From NCBI GenBank assembly GCA_946803715.1, contig CAMPET010000079.1:47381-69921 (forward strand): DNA of 22,541 nucleotides, in the 5' to 3' direction. Positions 9,934 to 22,400 of this stretch are shown here, piece after piece. The position numbers and the translations under genes are program-made. This DNA is from Beroe ovata (Eukaryota; Ctenophora; Nuda; Beroida; Beroidae). The notes beneath the pieces are model-generated. The model saw only the letters and a program-made list of their open reading frames with translations. It was not told where the DNA came from and did not search any database. Position 1 is the first letter of the stretch. Each line of letters begins with the position of its first letter.

Positions 9934-11120
9934 GGTAGTCGGTCATTTGACTTAACTGGACATTTGGCCTAACAATCTGTACTAAAATTAGCGGTCATTT
10001 GGCCTAACTTGACATTTGTCCTAAAACTCATTTCAAGTTTCATTCTACTATACTGTTGCTGTTTATAGGCCATTCGTCCTTTTGGACAATTGGCCTAATC
10101 AATGGTATGGTAGGTGTGAACCGTGTTAATTAAGGTTATGATTTCATCAACGCGTTCCACTTAATGCCGCTGTGTGCCTACTACAGTACTACACAGCAAT
10201 CCTCCGTGCACTGATCCTCCGCCTAATCAGAAAATACCATGCACCATTGCAGTCTCATGTCGCTAATTAGTTGGATATTAGCGGTCTTGGGCATTCGGGG
10301 CATGATGCCTAACTCGCGACGTCGGGTCTTCCCGATATCAGGGCGCTGGCAAGCGCCCGCAGCCACGGAAAGAAAATGGGCGTGGTCCCGGCCCGAAGGG
10401 CCGAGGGCAGTGCTGGTTCGAAGTGATATGAACTTCCAAAGTAGTGGTGAAGTCATTCAGCGTGTTTTCAAAAACGCGCTTGCCAGCCCTAATATATAAA
10501 AATCTACCAAATCGCCAAAATCGCGATTTTCACGCTATTATTAAACCATGTTAACGGAGTCTGTTGACCTTGAAAATTTGTACAGCTCGTCTCTATGTCG
10601 ATATGAACGAACCCTGAAAATTTTATGCAAATCGGTCCAGCCGTTTTTCCACAATAAAATAGGGCGAGGAACTAAGTTCCAATCACATTATTTCTTTATT
10701 TTAGGAGAGGTACAAAGTGGCTGCGAAACCCAAACAATTTCAAATGTTTTTGACTAAAATTGTGTATTATAAAAGTTGGGTCCAATCCATTTCCAGCCAT
10801 CTCTGACAAGTTCTCAAGTCACGGCCTCTTGATTGGTTCTTGTCAGTGTCACAACGTCACGGTCACCCTGCTTCGACAGTTCGCTTGACACCACTTATCG
10901 GGTCATATAACACTGCTTCAGCTTACTCGGTCGCATAACGGTTGATCGGGTACTATCGGCTATATAATCCCCAAGTAACAAACCAGAAAAAGTAGGATAT
11001 TGAGATTAAAATTAGGCCAAATGACCGCAGAACGGTCTCTTGACCTGCTTGGACAAATTGCCTAAACAGCAGTTTTAGGCGTTAGGCCAAGTGTCTAGTT
11101 AGGCCAAATGACCTAGAATC
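9934..11120. mobile_element. Non-autonomous DNA transposon-like insertion, 1,187 bp
   Basis: The element is delimited by a 9-bp target-site duplication and by comparison with the empty site in unit A. Its ends are imperfect inverted repeats: 9941-9973 (GGTCATTTG..TTAAC then GACATTTGGCCTAAC) against the reverse complement of 11081-11113. A second inverted pair, GGTCATTTGGCCTAA, lies at 9993-10007 and, reversed, at 11012-11026, so the termini carry arrays of a GGTCATTTGGCCTAAC-like motif. The interior has a GC-rich hairpin block (about 10300-10420) and a perfect palindrome AAAATCGCGATTTT (10517-10530), but no transposase frame. Its longest plus-strand frame, 10239-10499, has no recognisable domain. 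A 9-bp duplication is typical of Mutator-like elements. hAT elements usually give 8 bp, so the superfamily is an inference. Confidence 0.8.
10341..10403. repeat. Pair of GC-rich hairpins inside the element
   Basis: GGGCGCT-GGCA-AGCGCCC at 10341-10358 is a perfect 7-bp stem, and CGGCCC-GAA-GGGCCG at 10389-10403 a perfect 6-bp stem. They are 30 bases apart, and their GC content stands out from the surrounding DNA. The first shares its GCTTGCCAGC core (read on the minus strand) with the hairpins in the sulfotransferase units and with GCGCTTGCCAGCCC near 10472. Confidence 0.75.
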
Positions 11121-11129
11121 GGAAAAATC
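11121..11129. repeat. Right target-site duplication (9 bp)
   Basis: The second GGAAAAATC directly follows the right end of the element, after which unit B homology resumes. Confidence 0.85.
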
Positions 11130-11279
11130 AGAAGCATCAATGGAATTGATATTTTGTGAGGGAAACTTTTAGGGGGAAACAAAGCCAGCGCTAAAAATGT
11201 TTAACTGGGACTCCTTAATCCTTATCACGATACACTAATATGAATTCCTAGATGCCTAAATGGTGTAAGGACAAGCTCT

Positions 11280-11440
11280 CCTATAACTTCCATCAAGGAA
11301 TTACTTTCCAAGTGTTCCTATTTCGTGAAGGAGGCCTTGGGCATAAATTACATATTTTGAAAGGCGTCGACTCAAAACAATGGATCAGCTGTGTGCGATG
11401 CTATATTGCTATATAACGCTCAATATAACGTATACAGGCG
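11280..11440. repeat. Truncated third repeat unit (unit C)
   Basis: This stretch repeats the first roughly 140 bases of the unit, starting CCTATAACTTCCATC, with a few differences such as GTGTTCCT for GTGTTTGT. Similarity ends around TATAACGC near 11420, with a possible indel-separated tail to about 11440. It contains none of the sulfotransferase gene. It marks the right edge of the array. Confidence 0.85.
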
Positions 11441-12367
11441 CAATCAATACATTTATAAGATTATGCATACTCCACATTATTTTTCTCTGGTGCCCCAGAT
11501 CTAATTATGTAATCTGTCATTCAATTTCATAGGGGTTGGCAACAATATTACCATACAGCGTATTACCATACAGCTTAATAAAGCATGAGCATTTTCTTGC
11601 GTAGATAATGAGCTATTATAATTCCAAATGGAGCTAATTATTTGTCAAACATCAATTGTCAAATATTATTTCAGTTAAATACCTAATGATCATAACTGAT
11701 GATTATCGGTTGTTGAAATTATCAAAAGCTCCATTCATTACTCCTCTCTTGATCGTGTCTATCGTTTGATTTCATGTTCAAGTACAATTAGTAATTCGTG
11801 TACAAACAACTGAGAACAATGAAAATTACATTACTATTTCATATTCATCTTTTGTAATGTTTGTATTATGTTTTAAACGACATGTTCGCACACTACATAG
11901 CCTTATTCCCAACCAGTAATGTTTAACTTATTAAAACAAGGCTCGACATACTAGTATCATGTGGTATATATAATCGGCTTTGCACTGATTTGAACGGCGT
12001 GCTCAAAGTCCTATAGCTATCGTGAGGAGTCCATGATATTATGTCGTTAATTGGAGCCGGCCTGCTCCGGTCAAGTGTTATTGAGCCTTCCTGACAGTAT
12101 GGAGCTGTGGAGTATGCAGTTGTCATAGAGTCATACATTTTATATCAGGAACCACCCATGCGCTGACCTAACAGCTGCATGAAGATATGACGTCTTGTGA
12201 TTAACCATGTTGATGTACACAGTACGCACCCATCGGGTGGCACCCGCAGCTCAAGTAGGTGGCTGCTGTCCTCCAACTTGCGGTAATTAACCGTGTAATT
12301 ATAAGGAGGTGGCTGCATATCCTGCACGTACCAGCACCACCGTTCAGAGCTGTGGCCTAGCTCGATA

Positions 12368-12383
12368 GCTTGTGTGTGTGTGT
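12368..12383. repeat. Short (TG)n microsatellite
   Basis: A short uninterrupted TG run lies in otherwise ordinary intergenic DNA. Confidence 0.85.
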
Positions 12384-14235
12384 GGCTAATGTTTGCAGTT
12401 TGCAGTTTACCCCTGCCGGGGTGTGTATAATGGTCATTGATTAGCTTCAACCTTTGAATATTATATTCCTAATAGGTCACGCTTGGGTCTTTATATAAAG
12501 CTTGCTGGTTTGATCAAGTCATTGCACTTTCATATGCTTGTAATCATTGTTTGTGGGCCGCTTGTGACCATGTATAATATGCTATGGACATGTTCATTTC
12601 CAGAATAGAAGTTTAAGTTGACAATCCTGTTTGTCTGCCCTCTTCCGGGCGGTCAAGATTTGAAGTCCTTGAAAGAGTTGGTGTACTCCTGTTTACTGCA
12701 GAGCATTGGTAATTGTGTCACGAGTAAATCCAGCTTGTTAGTCTGTCAGCTGAGGTAGCCTCCAAACTTAGCATGATAGACGCAAACAGTCATACACATG
12801 TCATGTACGTCGTACACATACACATGTCACACACACATACACAAATGTCGATGCGGCGATGTGCTATTGAAGGAGTTGCTGATTGGATTCACTGTGGTTA
12901 CCCAATCAGAACTCTACTCCTTCATAATCTACAGTGGATAAGCCATGCAAGCTTCACGTCATCTTGATTTCCATGAAACATGATAAGTATAGCTGTTCCC
13001 AGAGACAGGGATCTCTTCATAGGTTATTCATTGCCCTATGTATACCCGGCTACTTAACCATTTTGGATTATCATGATTACCCTAGATCCTTCTCGAGCTC
13101 TTCTGTATGGTAGGTTACTGGTTAACAAAAGAGGGGATACTCGACTCGGCGTGTGGTTATTAGAATGTACTATCTGGATAGCCAGACTGACTTACTGCAA
13201 CTCACATATTAAATGGTAATTGATGGACCTTCATGAAACTGGGTTTAATCTAGGTTTAATTGATGTTAGCTGTTTAGGTTGTGAGTCGAAAAGCCCTTAT
13301 TATGAAGCTATGATCACTATATTCATTTGAAAAACCTGTTTTTCGTTGTGGAGGGATCAGTTTACATTATACTCCATCTGAATTTCTGGACCGAGCTTAC
13401 ACTGCCGATCCTTCGCTTGCAGTGTATCTCCATTTTCTTCCCGGATCAAATAAGGATAAGCCTCTAGCTATCCTCGTTTTCTCTTGTTTGTATAAATGCC
13501 GCGGTTCTTCCCAATTTTAGCAAAGGACTCTAAAATAACGCACTATATGCTGCACTGTTTATTTAGATGAGCTGATATATGAAGGGTATATCTGATCTAG
13601 TGTGCAGATCGAGGAATCGGACTGTGCGGCAGATATTGCGTACTGCCCGCGCTTTCGGAGGCAGATATTCGATTCTTCGATTGTCTTTGAATATTTCTGG
13701 ATCATTTAGAAATGTTCCAAGCTCTAATAGTAGGTACAAGATTACTGTTTATATCCGCGTGAATTCTAGTACGAGGAATTGTGTATGCTTGATCGATCAG
13801 CTGTAAAGATATGAGTGGACGCAACAGCTCGAAACGATGAATTCCCACTTACACTGACCATTTTGTAACTATCGGAGTAACTACTTCATGGGGTCAAATA
13901 TGATACAGTAAGCTTGCTATAATCAGCCGATTCCCCTCCATGATTTGTTATACTGGACTTTTACAAGCCAGTTTAAGTTAAATACGTCTAACGGTTATGT
14001 TGTCCACATCAATTTCTCTTTAGAATATTCAACGAGCTGTAAAGAAAGATCTTGTGATTCACTATCGCACGTGCATCCAGATTGTTGCGCATTTTCATGA
14101 TAAATGTTGCGATTTGTGAATCTAATAATGTGGCATATATGTTGTCTTATTATGTACGAGGATAGATCAGATCGAGAATAAACCTTTTTGCACCTGTTGG
14201 CACTGTTCTGTGTTAATGTAAGACAAATTGAACCT

Positions 14236-14238
<3 letters not shown>

Positions 14239-14268
<30 letters not shown>
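14239..14268. repeat. (TG)15 microsatellite
   Basis: A pure 30-bp TG run. In the minus-strand frame it reads as a Thr-His repeat, which explains the spurious long frame there. Confidence 0.97.
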
Positions 14269-14271
<3 letters not shown>

Positions 14272-14401
14272 TCTGACTCTGGCAGTTTTTCAGTCAGTTC
14301 TAGTTGTTTTCTGTCTATCGGGATATAGCACAGCAGCAGATATTGGAGTAGAGTAGGGAGCAGAGTAATTGTGACGATTGTCAATCTACCAAGGCTCCGC
14401 A

Positions 14402-14590
14402 TAGTATCTGTTTGTGTGTGTCTGTGTTTTCGCGACTTCGTGTGTCTTTGTGCGAGTTTGTGTTTTTGCGTCGGTGTTCTTATGTGTCTGTGAGTTTGTG
14501 TGTGTGGCGTATGTGTTTGTTTGTCAGAGTTTTTGTTCGTCTGTGAGAGAGAGTGTGTGTGAGAGAGTGTGTGTGTGTGAGTGTGTGTTG
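14402..14590. repeat. Degenerate GT/GA-rich low-complexity tract
   Basis: About 190 bases are dominated by GTGTGT, interspersed with TTTGTG, GTCTGTG and GAGAGAG. It is a decayed microsatellite. Confidence 0.9.
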
Positions 14591-15177
14591 GTATCGTGAG
14601 AAGCCACATGCTCAATGAGCATAGCTCATGACCTGTGATCTTTATTCTCCTTCTAAAACCACGGATGATGGTATGGTTTCATTACATTCCTATTACATTT
14701 TACTTTTGTGCAAAATATATAATATCCTGTGTTTAATGATCTAGATATAGGTAAAGCTGACACGTCAATGGGATGGCATAGCAACGCAAGAGAGTAATAT
14801 CGTCTCATAGCGAACAATGCTCATTGCGCACTAATTAGTAGTGACATCTTTTTCGAAAAATTCAGGAAAACTTGCCTTCATATTGTCCATGTCCAAACGG
14901 TTTCATTAAATTTGGTTATTTGTCTTGTTTTTGTTCTTCTTTTTCTATCAAACTTCATTCAAATATTCTTTTGATCTTGTTCAGTCACTATATGAATTAG
15001 GGCCTTTTCCATGTGGTTAGGTGGAAATTTTCACACTACCTACTTATGTTGTTTAGAAATGAGAAGCTATTTTGATGAATAGTATTGAGCAGACAATTTA
15101 GTACAAGGCGGTGTACCATGGTTGCATACGACTTCTTCTATACGATTCCAATTCGTATTGGTGTCTGTAATTCGCAT

Positions 15178-15207
15178 GTTTCACTTGCTCTCTTCAGCAA
15201 GTGAAAC
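15178..15207. repeat. Perfect 12-bp inverted repeat with 6-nt loop
   Basis: GTTTCACTTGCT at 15178-15189 and AGCAAGTGAAAC at 15196-15207 are exact reverse complements around CTCTTC. The single stem is too short for a typical microRNA precursor, and I see no gene attached to it. Confidence 0.75.
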
Positions 15208-16491
15208 TGCGTGTCATGGAAATGTAATTCCTTCTTATCAAATTGCTCTGTAGTTAACCCATTAGATACCAGCTACTGCAACAGTTCGTAAGAAATAATC
15301 TATCCAGGTGTTGTGACAATGGTGTGATTACCCGTATAGGTCTTTGCCTTTCATTCATACAGCGATTAGGGAGAAGCAGTGTCCATAATCCAATATCATG
15401 ATCCATGACGTCATTTTTCATACAAAACCACAATATGTAGATTGTAGATTGTAGAGCCGCGTTAAAATCTACAAGCAATATTTTTATTTGACTATGCAGT
15501 TATTGCCTAAAGGCATTCCACTCTCTCCATTATGCATCATTATTTTTTGTGCTAACACACAAAGACGCACATACTACACAATGTGCAGAGTGTTTTCCTG
15601 TACTACACAAGAGCTGTAGTCAATGCCTACCATGCTGTTGTCTTTATTGTATTGGTTTCATGAATAGCCAGATTCTGAATAACCAGATTTATGTTGTCTG
15701 TTCTCATCTCTCATCTTATTCTCACTCCCAAGTTCCCGCTGAGCTAAGGAGAGCTTGATTCAACTCTATATTATACGGAGTTGTCTACTGTGATAACTAT
15801 ACAATTACAAGGGGATACAATTATTTCCTGATACAATGCATCGTAGATACCTCCGAAATCTGAAATATTGGTGAAATTGTAGAGTTGCGTGCTCTACTCA
15901 AGTCTCAAGTTATACTTTTGTTTTAAGCGCTTCTCATAATCATATGGAATGAGATCACATTAATAGTATGCTTATGTACTATTCAACATTTCATTTAGAA
16001 ATTCTAACAGGTGTTGTAATGATATTGGCTAAATATGATAGCGGGATGGGTCGTAATTGCTAACACTATCAGTTGGACATTATATTTGAGTGGCATTGAT
16101 TTATTGGGCGTGGCACTGTCCCTGTATCGGCAGTTCTCACCCAGAGTACTATTATTGTTCACTTCCGTTCTCAATTCTCCTCCATCTTCTTGAACCGCGG
16201 TGAATCTTCCCAATCTGTATCGGATGAATTATGCAAATTGCACTCACACACGCATAAACGTAGTTATATGTATGTAAATGCTTCGTGTCATCATTACAAC
16301 TATAAGCTGTGTTTTGTTATCTGGAATTTACTTGCTTTCGTCGACGAGCTGTACACTTAATTTTGCTGTCATTGAGGGATCATATGCAGTTTGTTATATC
16401 GCTTCACCATGGCTACTTGGTATGGTACACCCAGTTTCACCTTGATCCCCACTCTCTTCTTCAGACGATCATGTTTGTACTATGAGCTGTG

Positions 16492-19400
16492 ATGTTGCTG
16501 ATAGTGTTGCTCCTTGTGACTGGTGTTGCTCTCTCGGCGCCATGCTCAAAGACTTCGACTGCGAACCTGCTCGTTCTGTGCCCATTCGGTAAGGTGTGGA
16601 GTCTTTCTCTTCTCCAAGGATCTTCAACATTGATAACCTTATCTAGTATTCATTTTATAATCTACATCAACTGCAGCTGTATTTACAGCAGGAACTTGAA
16701 TAATTCTCTCTCTTCACCTGCTATTCCACTTCTCTCCTGTTTTACAGACTCCGAGGTCCGAATAGGGGCCACATCAGCTTCCGCTGCACTCGTAGCCAAG
16801 CAGACCATTTCCGAGCGTGGCATCCTACCGGACACCTTCAACTTGAACATCATGTTCGCGGACAGCAAGTGTAGCAGTGTCGATACTCTAGAGAGTATAC
16901 TGGAAGTGTGGGATGGAGAGGACGCGTGAGTACTAATTATTCCTTATACGGCTTAATCATGGACATGGTGATAAGGGTAGTGATGCCATATCGGGAGCTT
17001 ATCTCATCCCAGCGCAACCCCTTATCCCCCCGTGTAGTCTAGACGCAGTGGTGGGCCCAGTGTGCAGTGGGGCGTGTAGTGCAGGAGCTGACTTCCTCCA
17101 GATACGAAACTTCCCCATGATAAGCTGGGATTGCACCCAACCTGACCTGAGTAACAAGCCTAACTTTCTGCGAACAGTGTCCGACTACGGCAAGGTAATG
17201 ATCAACATTCAACTCTATATAGGTGTTAACCGCTATAGTGCATCGCTATAGTGAATCATGACTATAGTGAATCGCTATCTAATGAACACTATCATAGTGA
17301 CTATAGTGACTAGCATAGTGACTATATAGTCACAGTGACAACTGATTATACATGGTGAATATCGCTGACTCTCACCTAGCCCCTACTCTTATCTCAACTC
17401 TATTGACCCCCCTCCTTCTCCATGATCAGTTCTCTACGGTGATAACAGCGTTCATGAACCACTACAACCTTACTCGGATAGTAATGATATGCAGTGTGGA
17501 GACTATCTGGATAACCACATGTGAGAGTATCAAATCCCGGATAGCTGCCCAATCTGCTGCCGAGTAAGGGGGAGAGTTTTTTGGTAGTTGTTAGTTGTTT
17601 TATTGTTAGTTGTTAGTTGTAGTAGTTGTAAGTTGTTATAGTTGTTAGTTGTCAAGTGTCAGTAGGTAGTTATAGTTGGTTTTCAGTAGTTATGTTTGAC
17701 ATTCAGTTTAACAGAAGCTATCTGATAATCACTGATAATGTTGACTATAGATAATCAGTAATCACCCATGATTGAAATGAAGCTATGTTTAACAACAGCT
17801 GTCACCATATTGTTAACATGTTCTCATATCAGGGGTGGTGAGGTGAAGGTTACAGAGATCATCCCACTTCTCATCCCGGATGAGGACACTGAGGAGTTCT
17901 CTGCGTCCGCCGAGCTCGTCTTCAAGGAGAAAATCATGCCCAAATCACGTGGTAGGTATAATATCGCTCACTAGGGTTTTATATAGTTGAGTGAACATCC
18001 GGTTTTTTTAGAAAATATTTCCTTGTGTTTCAGTGGTGTTCCTCGCTTGTTACATCAATGCTATTCGCCGAATAATGGATAAGGCAGGGGAGATGGATAT
18101 GCTCGATGGGTATCTCTACTTCGGTATGGAGGTATGTTTTCATTAACTTCGTACATGGGCTGTATATAAACTCAGCTATAAACTCCAAGCTTGCAGAATT
18201 GCAGAAATTATTTTTTCCGACTATACTGTCAAAACACGTGTTACACGGCACGCCGTGCGTTATTTCAGAGTTCAATAGTTGATTTAGGGAATCAGTATAG
18301 TCCGTACACGGTGGATGATAATTCGGAAGTGAGTTGTCAGCTGCACGCAGCTCTACCCCAGCTAGATTTTACCTGCTACACTCTGCTACAGCTTTAGCTG
18401 GATCTGTCTTTGTTTAGCAAATGCTGCATGCAATTTCATTGCAATACTTCATGACCTCTTTCTTCTCATTAGGTTTTCCTTCAGATTTCAAGTTCTAATT
18501 CGGGCCAATCCCACAAACTATTCTGACATCCTAATCTATTCGAAACTTTTACAAGCTATCCGCCTACTTATTATAGTTGCATGAGGCTACATTAATTGCT
18601 GGTATCAACTTCATCTCTGTTATATCATGGTTTATCACGTCATAGATGACAATATGACTGTCATATGTACTCGTGACACTGTCACTGTATCCAAGCATTC
18701 GGGGCTATGATCAGTTCCATCCACTCTAAATTACCACGTCATTAGCAAAATATACAACATTGAGTATAGCTGAATTTAGATGGAGTTGAAAACGATGATC
18801 TAAATTATTTAACTTTAAGAAATTGATCAGGGGAATCGGGACTTAATGATTGACAGCGCTTGCCAAAGAGCATGCTATAAGAGTCACACAAGCTCTAGAT
18901 ATCACGCAATTCCCATATCACACCAAATCACACTCTTGAAAATCACGCACCCCCATTATTCATCACGGTCCTTCCTCCCCAGGTTTCAGCCTCCATGATG
19001 TCTGGGGGAAGGGTTAGCAGCGAACTCAGCGTCCTTCAGGGACTCATTTCGTTCAACTTCGGGATTGCTTCCACTAATACAGCTTTCCAGAAATTCAGGT
19101 GAACTTTTCGCATGTTTTTTGTTTCTTGGACCATAAGTTAACTAATATTGTCGTGGTTTTTGCAATATCACAAATCATTCTCTGTTCTGAAGGGAGGAAG
19201 TGTTCAAGAAACGGCTGGATGTCCTAGTGGATGGAGTCCGTGTCATGGAAACAGACACCAAGGAGCCAGAGGATGTGAGTAGAATTTCCTTCTTGGGGGA
19301 TATGGTTTGCAACTTCCATATGCGTGGCGGACGGCGGTGGATATCATATGAACGTATTTTCCTGGGAATCGCGTTAGTTTCCCTCAAATCATGTCATTTC

Positions 19401-22400
19401 AAACTCTTCTGTGGGGAAGACCACTTATTTCGTTGTTCTAAGTATATGCCTACTCATGACCCCTAAAAGTCGTGCATTATATGTTATTTAACCGTTACAG
19501 ACTTTCGTAACCGAACCAGTGGTTTTTAATAAGGCAGAGAGTCATTAGAGTCTGCTAACTGAAAAACCTATCATTTATCCCTTGTTAAACTATCAACAAG
19601 ATAGGTACTCTGGTTTTGCTAATTGGATAGTTAAAACTTGAGTCTAGATACTAAGAGATGTTGAGTCCAACCTCTTAACCAATCGTATCAGGCTGAAACC
19701 TATATATCAGTATATCATACACCCTATATCAGTATATAATACACGTCATATAACGAGTAGATATATCAGTGATATGCATAGCGATCTGCACTGAGATATT
19801 GCAGTAGTTGTGAAAACGATAGAGATCAGAGAATGAGTTGCACTTGTGCTCCTTAGTAGATCTAATGCTATAGCATGGGAGAGGGTGTTTAGCACCCATG
19901 GTGAAGCAAAAACAATACCTCATTCATTGAGTCATAAGTTGAATCAGCTATGAATCATAGATTGGTGTCAGCAATGAATCAAGCAATGAATTATTAAGTG
20001 GTGTCAACAGTTATTGATGGTAGATGGAAATATCGAACTATGTTCCCTGCTATCCCACCTGTGTTCCCTACTATTCTCGATATCCCCGTGTAGGTGGACA
20101 GTCTGGCAGTGACGCTCCACGATGCAGTCTTGCTGTACGCTATCGGACTGAACAAGTCCATTGAAGCTGGCAAAGAGGACTGTGAAGTTGTCAAGGGAGA
20201 CATCACTGACATCGTGTTCCAAGGTTCGGCAGTACAGTCAGTGATTGTACAACAGGACGTTTATTGATGAGAAATGAAGAGAATGAAATTGATTTCATAG
20301 GAGGTCGACCTGATGATGTAGAAATGTTGTAGACAATAGACAAATACAATAGATATCTGGTCTGCATGACTATGTCTCTCTTCTTTCATACTACCGATAA
20401 CTGGAATCATGACAGGGATTACGTCATCAAATTTGCATTTAATCGTGTGACAGTGACGTGTATGCTAATATGGAGCTATTATACCCAGGTGTTATCAATC
20501 AGATGAACATCGATAAGAACGGAGATGTGGAAGATCCTGATACTCTTGTCCTTAACTTCCAGCAGAGTCCATCGGGAGATTACACCCTGGTAACATACTT
20601 ATTTCATCACATGTATCATTATATTCTGAGACTAAGTTTATGGTATGTTTGTATCTATATCATGGGTTTCCATGGTAACTATCGATAGTTATCTCACCAC
20701 GTACAATCACGTGCCATCACGTGATGTCCCTCTCCCCAGCAAGAAGTGGGTGAGGTTACAAACAACGTGTTCAAAGTAGTGGAGGGGAGTGTGATCACGT
20801 GGCCAGGCAACAGGGTGGAGAACATTAACGATTGCGGGGATAAGAATGAACTGTGCCCTCCTGAGGAGAAAGGTACCGGAATATGTCTGCGCTGGGTCAG
20901 GGTGCTTCATGTTTCAATGGATGGGTGTTTCCTGCCTAAATATTTGGTGTCGTTGTAATACGCTCTNCCCCCCCCCCCTTAGGTTGGGTTATCATAGTGA
21001 TAATCGTAGTCATATTCACTGTGCTCATGCTGGCCGGGATGGTGTGCGCGGCAATATGGTACCGGAGGAAGAAGATACAGCTGACCAATGCCTGGAAAAT
21101 AGCATTCAACGATCTTAACTTTGACGTGGACAGAGCGGGCAATGCGATTGGGGTGGGTATTGGGTTAGAAGAGAATGAGTATGTATTTCCTTGGTATGCA
21201 TTTCCTTAGTAAGTCCAGCTTGCCCCTGCAGATCGTTCCCTCCCTCTTGACTTTCAGTGAAAGTTTTACCCTCCCATTCTGCGGATCTTACCCTCCCCTT
21301 CTGTCTTTTACTTTTAGTAGAAGTTTTACCCGCTCATTCTGTCTTTCACCTTCCCCTACTACGCACCTAACATGACTGAATATCTTGTTCACACGTTCAG
21401 AGCGTTGCTGGATCCAAGATGATGGGTTCCCGCGCATTGAGCTCCCGAGCGGAGAGTTTTGCCAGTCAGCCGCTCATCGATAACAACACTAACATCGCTG
21501 ATATGGTGGGCGTGAGACGAGCCACGTACAAGGTACACGTGATATACATGACGTTATGCTGGTACAATAACATGAGGTGTTATGACGTGTTATGTCTCTG
21601 TTCTTGCAACAAACCGAGCTACTCAAACATAGCTCCCTGCTGAGCCGTTGAGTTGTTCATTTTCCATGGTTTCTATGGTAACAGTCCAATGTTCTCAGCA
21701 TACTACTATTTTCCTGACTATTGTTACAGATATCCTAACATTCACTCAATATATTTCAGAGGCAGCCGGTGGCAGTGAAATTCCTGAAAAGGCAGAATCT
21801 CACGGTGAACAGTGCTCTCATGAAGCAGATCAACATAGTATGTACCACGTGTCTACTGTCTATGATTCTACTGTATTTTGTATCGGCTAGACTATGCCGT
21901 CGAGGAAAAAAGTGTCGTGATTTCACTAGGGCGGTGACTTGACCTTGTTGAAATGTTGACATGTGTGTTACTGTTAGAGTACAGATAGCACGTGCCACAC
22001 TATCAAGAAGCTCCAATCTCATGCTCACGTATACACATGATGATCGGCACCTCTATACCTGCAGTTACGTGACATGGAGCATGGCAATCTGGTGAAGTTC
22101 TACGGGTTGTGTGTCCAGCCTAACAAGGTGTGTGCCATCTTTTCCTACTGTCCTAAGGGGAGTCTACAAGATATCTTACAGAACGAGAAACTCAACCTAG
22201 ATGTCATGTTCCAGCAGAGCTTTATCACTGATATCATCAAGGTCAGTACCTACCTATATGAGTTTAGGGTTATTTTGATCGAGGTTATTTTGTAGGTGGA
22301 AGTGAAACTCCCCTGCTATAATTGTACTGCTTCAGGGGCTAGAGTACATACACAAGAGTCATCTAGGTGTCCATGGTAACCTTTCCTCTGAGAACACCCT

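Larger units (their letters stand above)
8183..11279. repeat. Tandem repeat unit B, interrupted by a 1.19-kb insertion
   Basis: This is the second copy of the 1,894-bp unit. It matches unit A from its first base until 9933, then contains the inserted element, then resumes at 11121 with GGAAAAATCAGAAGC, matching 8032 onward in unit A. Near its end it has about nine extra bases (AATCCTTAT-like) relative to unit A at 8128. Unit A therefore supplies the uninterrupted reference for the insertion site. Confidence 0.95.
11441..16491. other. Intergenic stretch without a supportable gene
   Basis: I see no gene. The longest frame, 206 codons on the minus strand at 13995-14615, reads through GT microsatellites and is an artefact of low complexity. 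Others at 12145-12450 (minus) and 13579-13806 (plus) lack domains and splice partners. Structure present includes a perfect 15-bp tandem core (TATTACCATACAGC) at 11546-11575, CA-rich DNA at 12792-12847, the GT repeats and a hairpin at 15178. The promoter of the downstream guanylate cyclase must lie near the right end, but I cannot point to a specific element. Confidence 0.6.
16492..20872 (+). other. Guanylate cyclase exons 1-12: signal peptide and ligand-binding ectodomain
   Basis: The signal peptide core is MLLIVLLLVTGVALSA. Family landmarks then appear in order: GILPDTFNLNIMFADSKC (57-74), VVGPVCSGACS (96-106) followed by FPMISWDCT, and LHDAVLLYA (355-363), the usual helix near the end of the second lobe. 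IDKNGD comes next and corresponds to the conserved iDxNGd strand. The membrane-proximal segment has ITWPG (443-447) with C456 and C463, matching the W-x-G...C...C element before the membrane in receptor cyclases. Cysteines at 74, 101 and 105 probably form the N-lobe disulfide. Introns range from 82 to 819 bases. Confidence 0.9.

Noticed and set aside
10410-10425. GGTTCGAA word resembling a tRNA T-loop
   Set aside because: No matching acceptor stem, D-arm or anticodon arm could be placed around it.
10239-10499. 86-codon frame inside the inserted element
   Set aside because: It overlaps the hairpin block and an opposing frame, with no transposase or other recognisable motif.
12145-12450. 101-codon minus-strand frame
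   Set aside because: No domain, signal peptide or splice context. Length alone is not convincing.
13995-14615. 206-codon open frame on the minus strand
   Set aside because: Much of it is Thr-His and Ser-His repeats produced by GT microsatellites, and the rest has no domain. Low-complexity DNA keeps the frame open.
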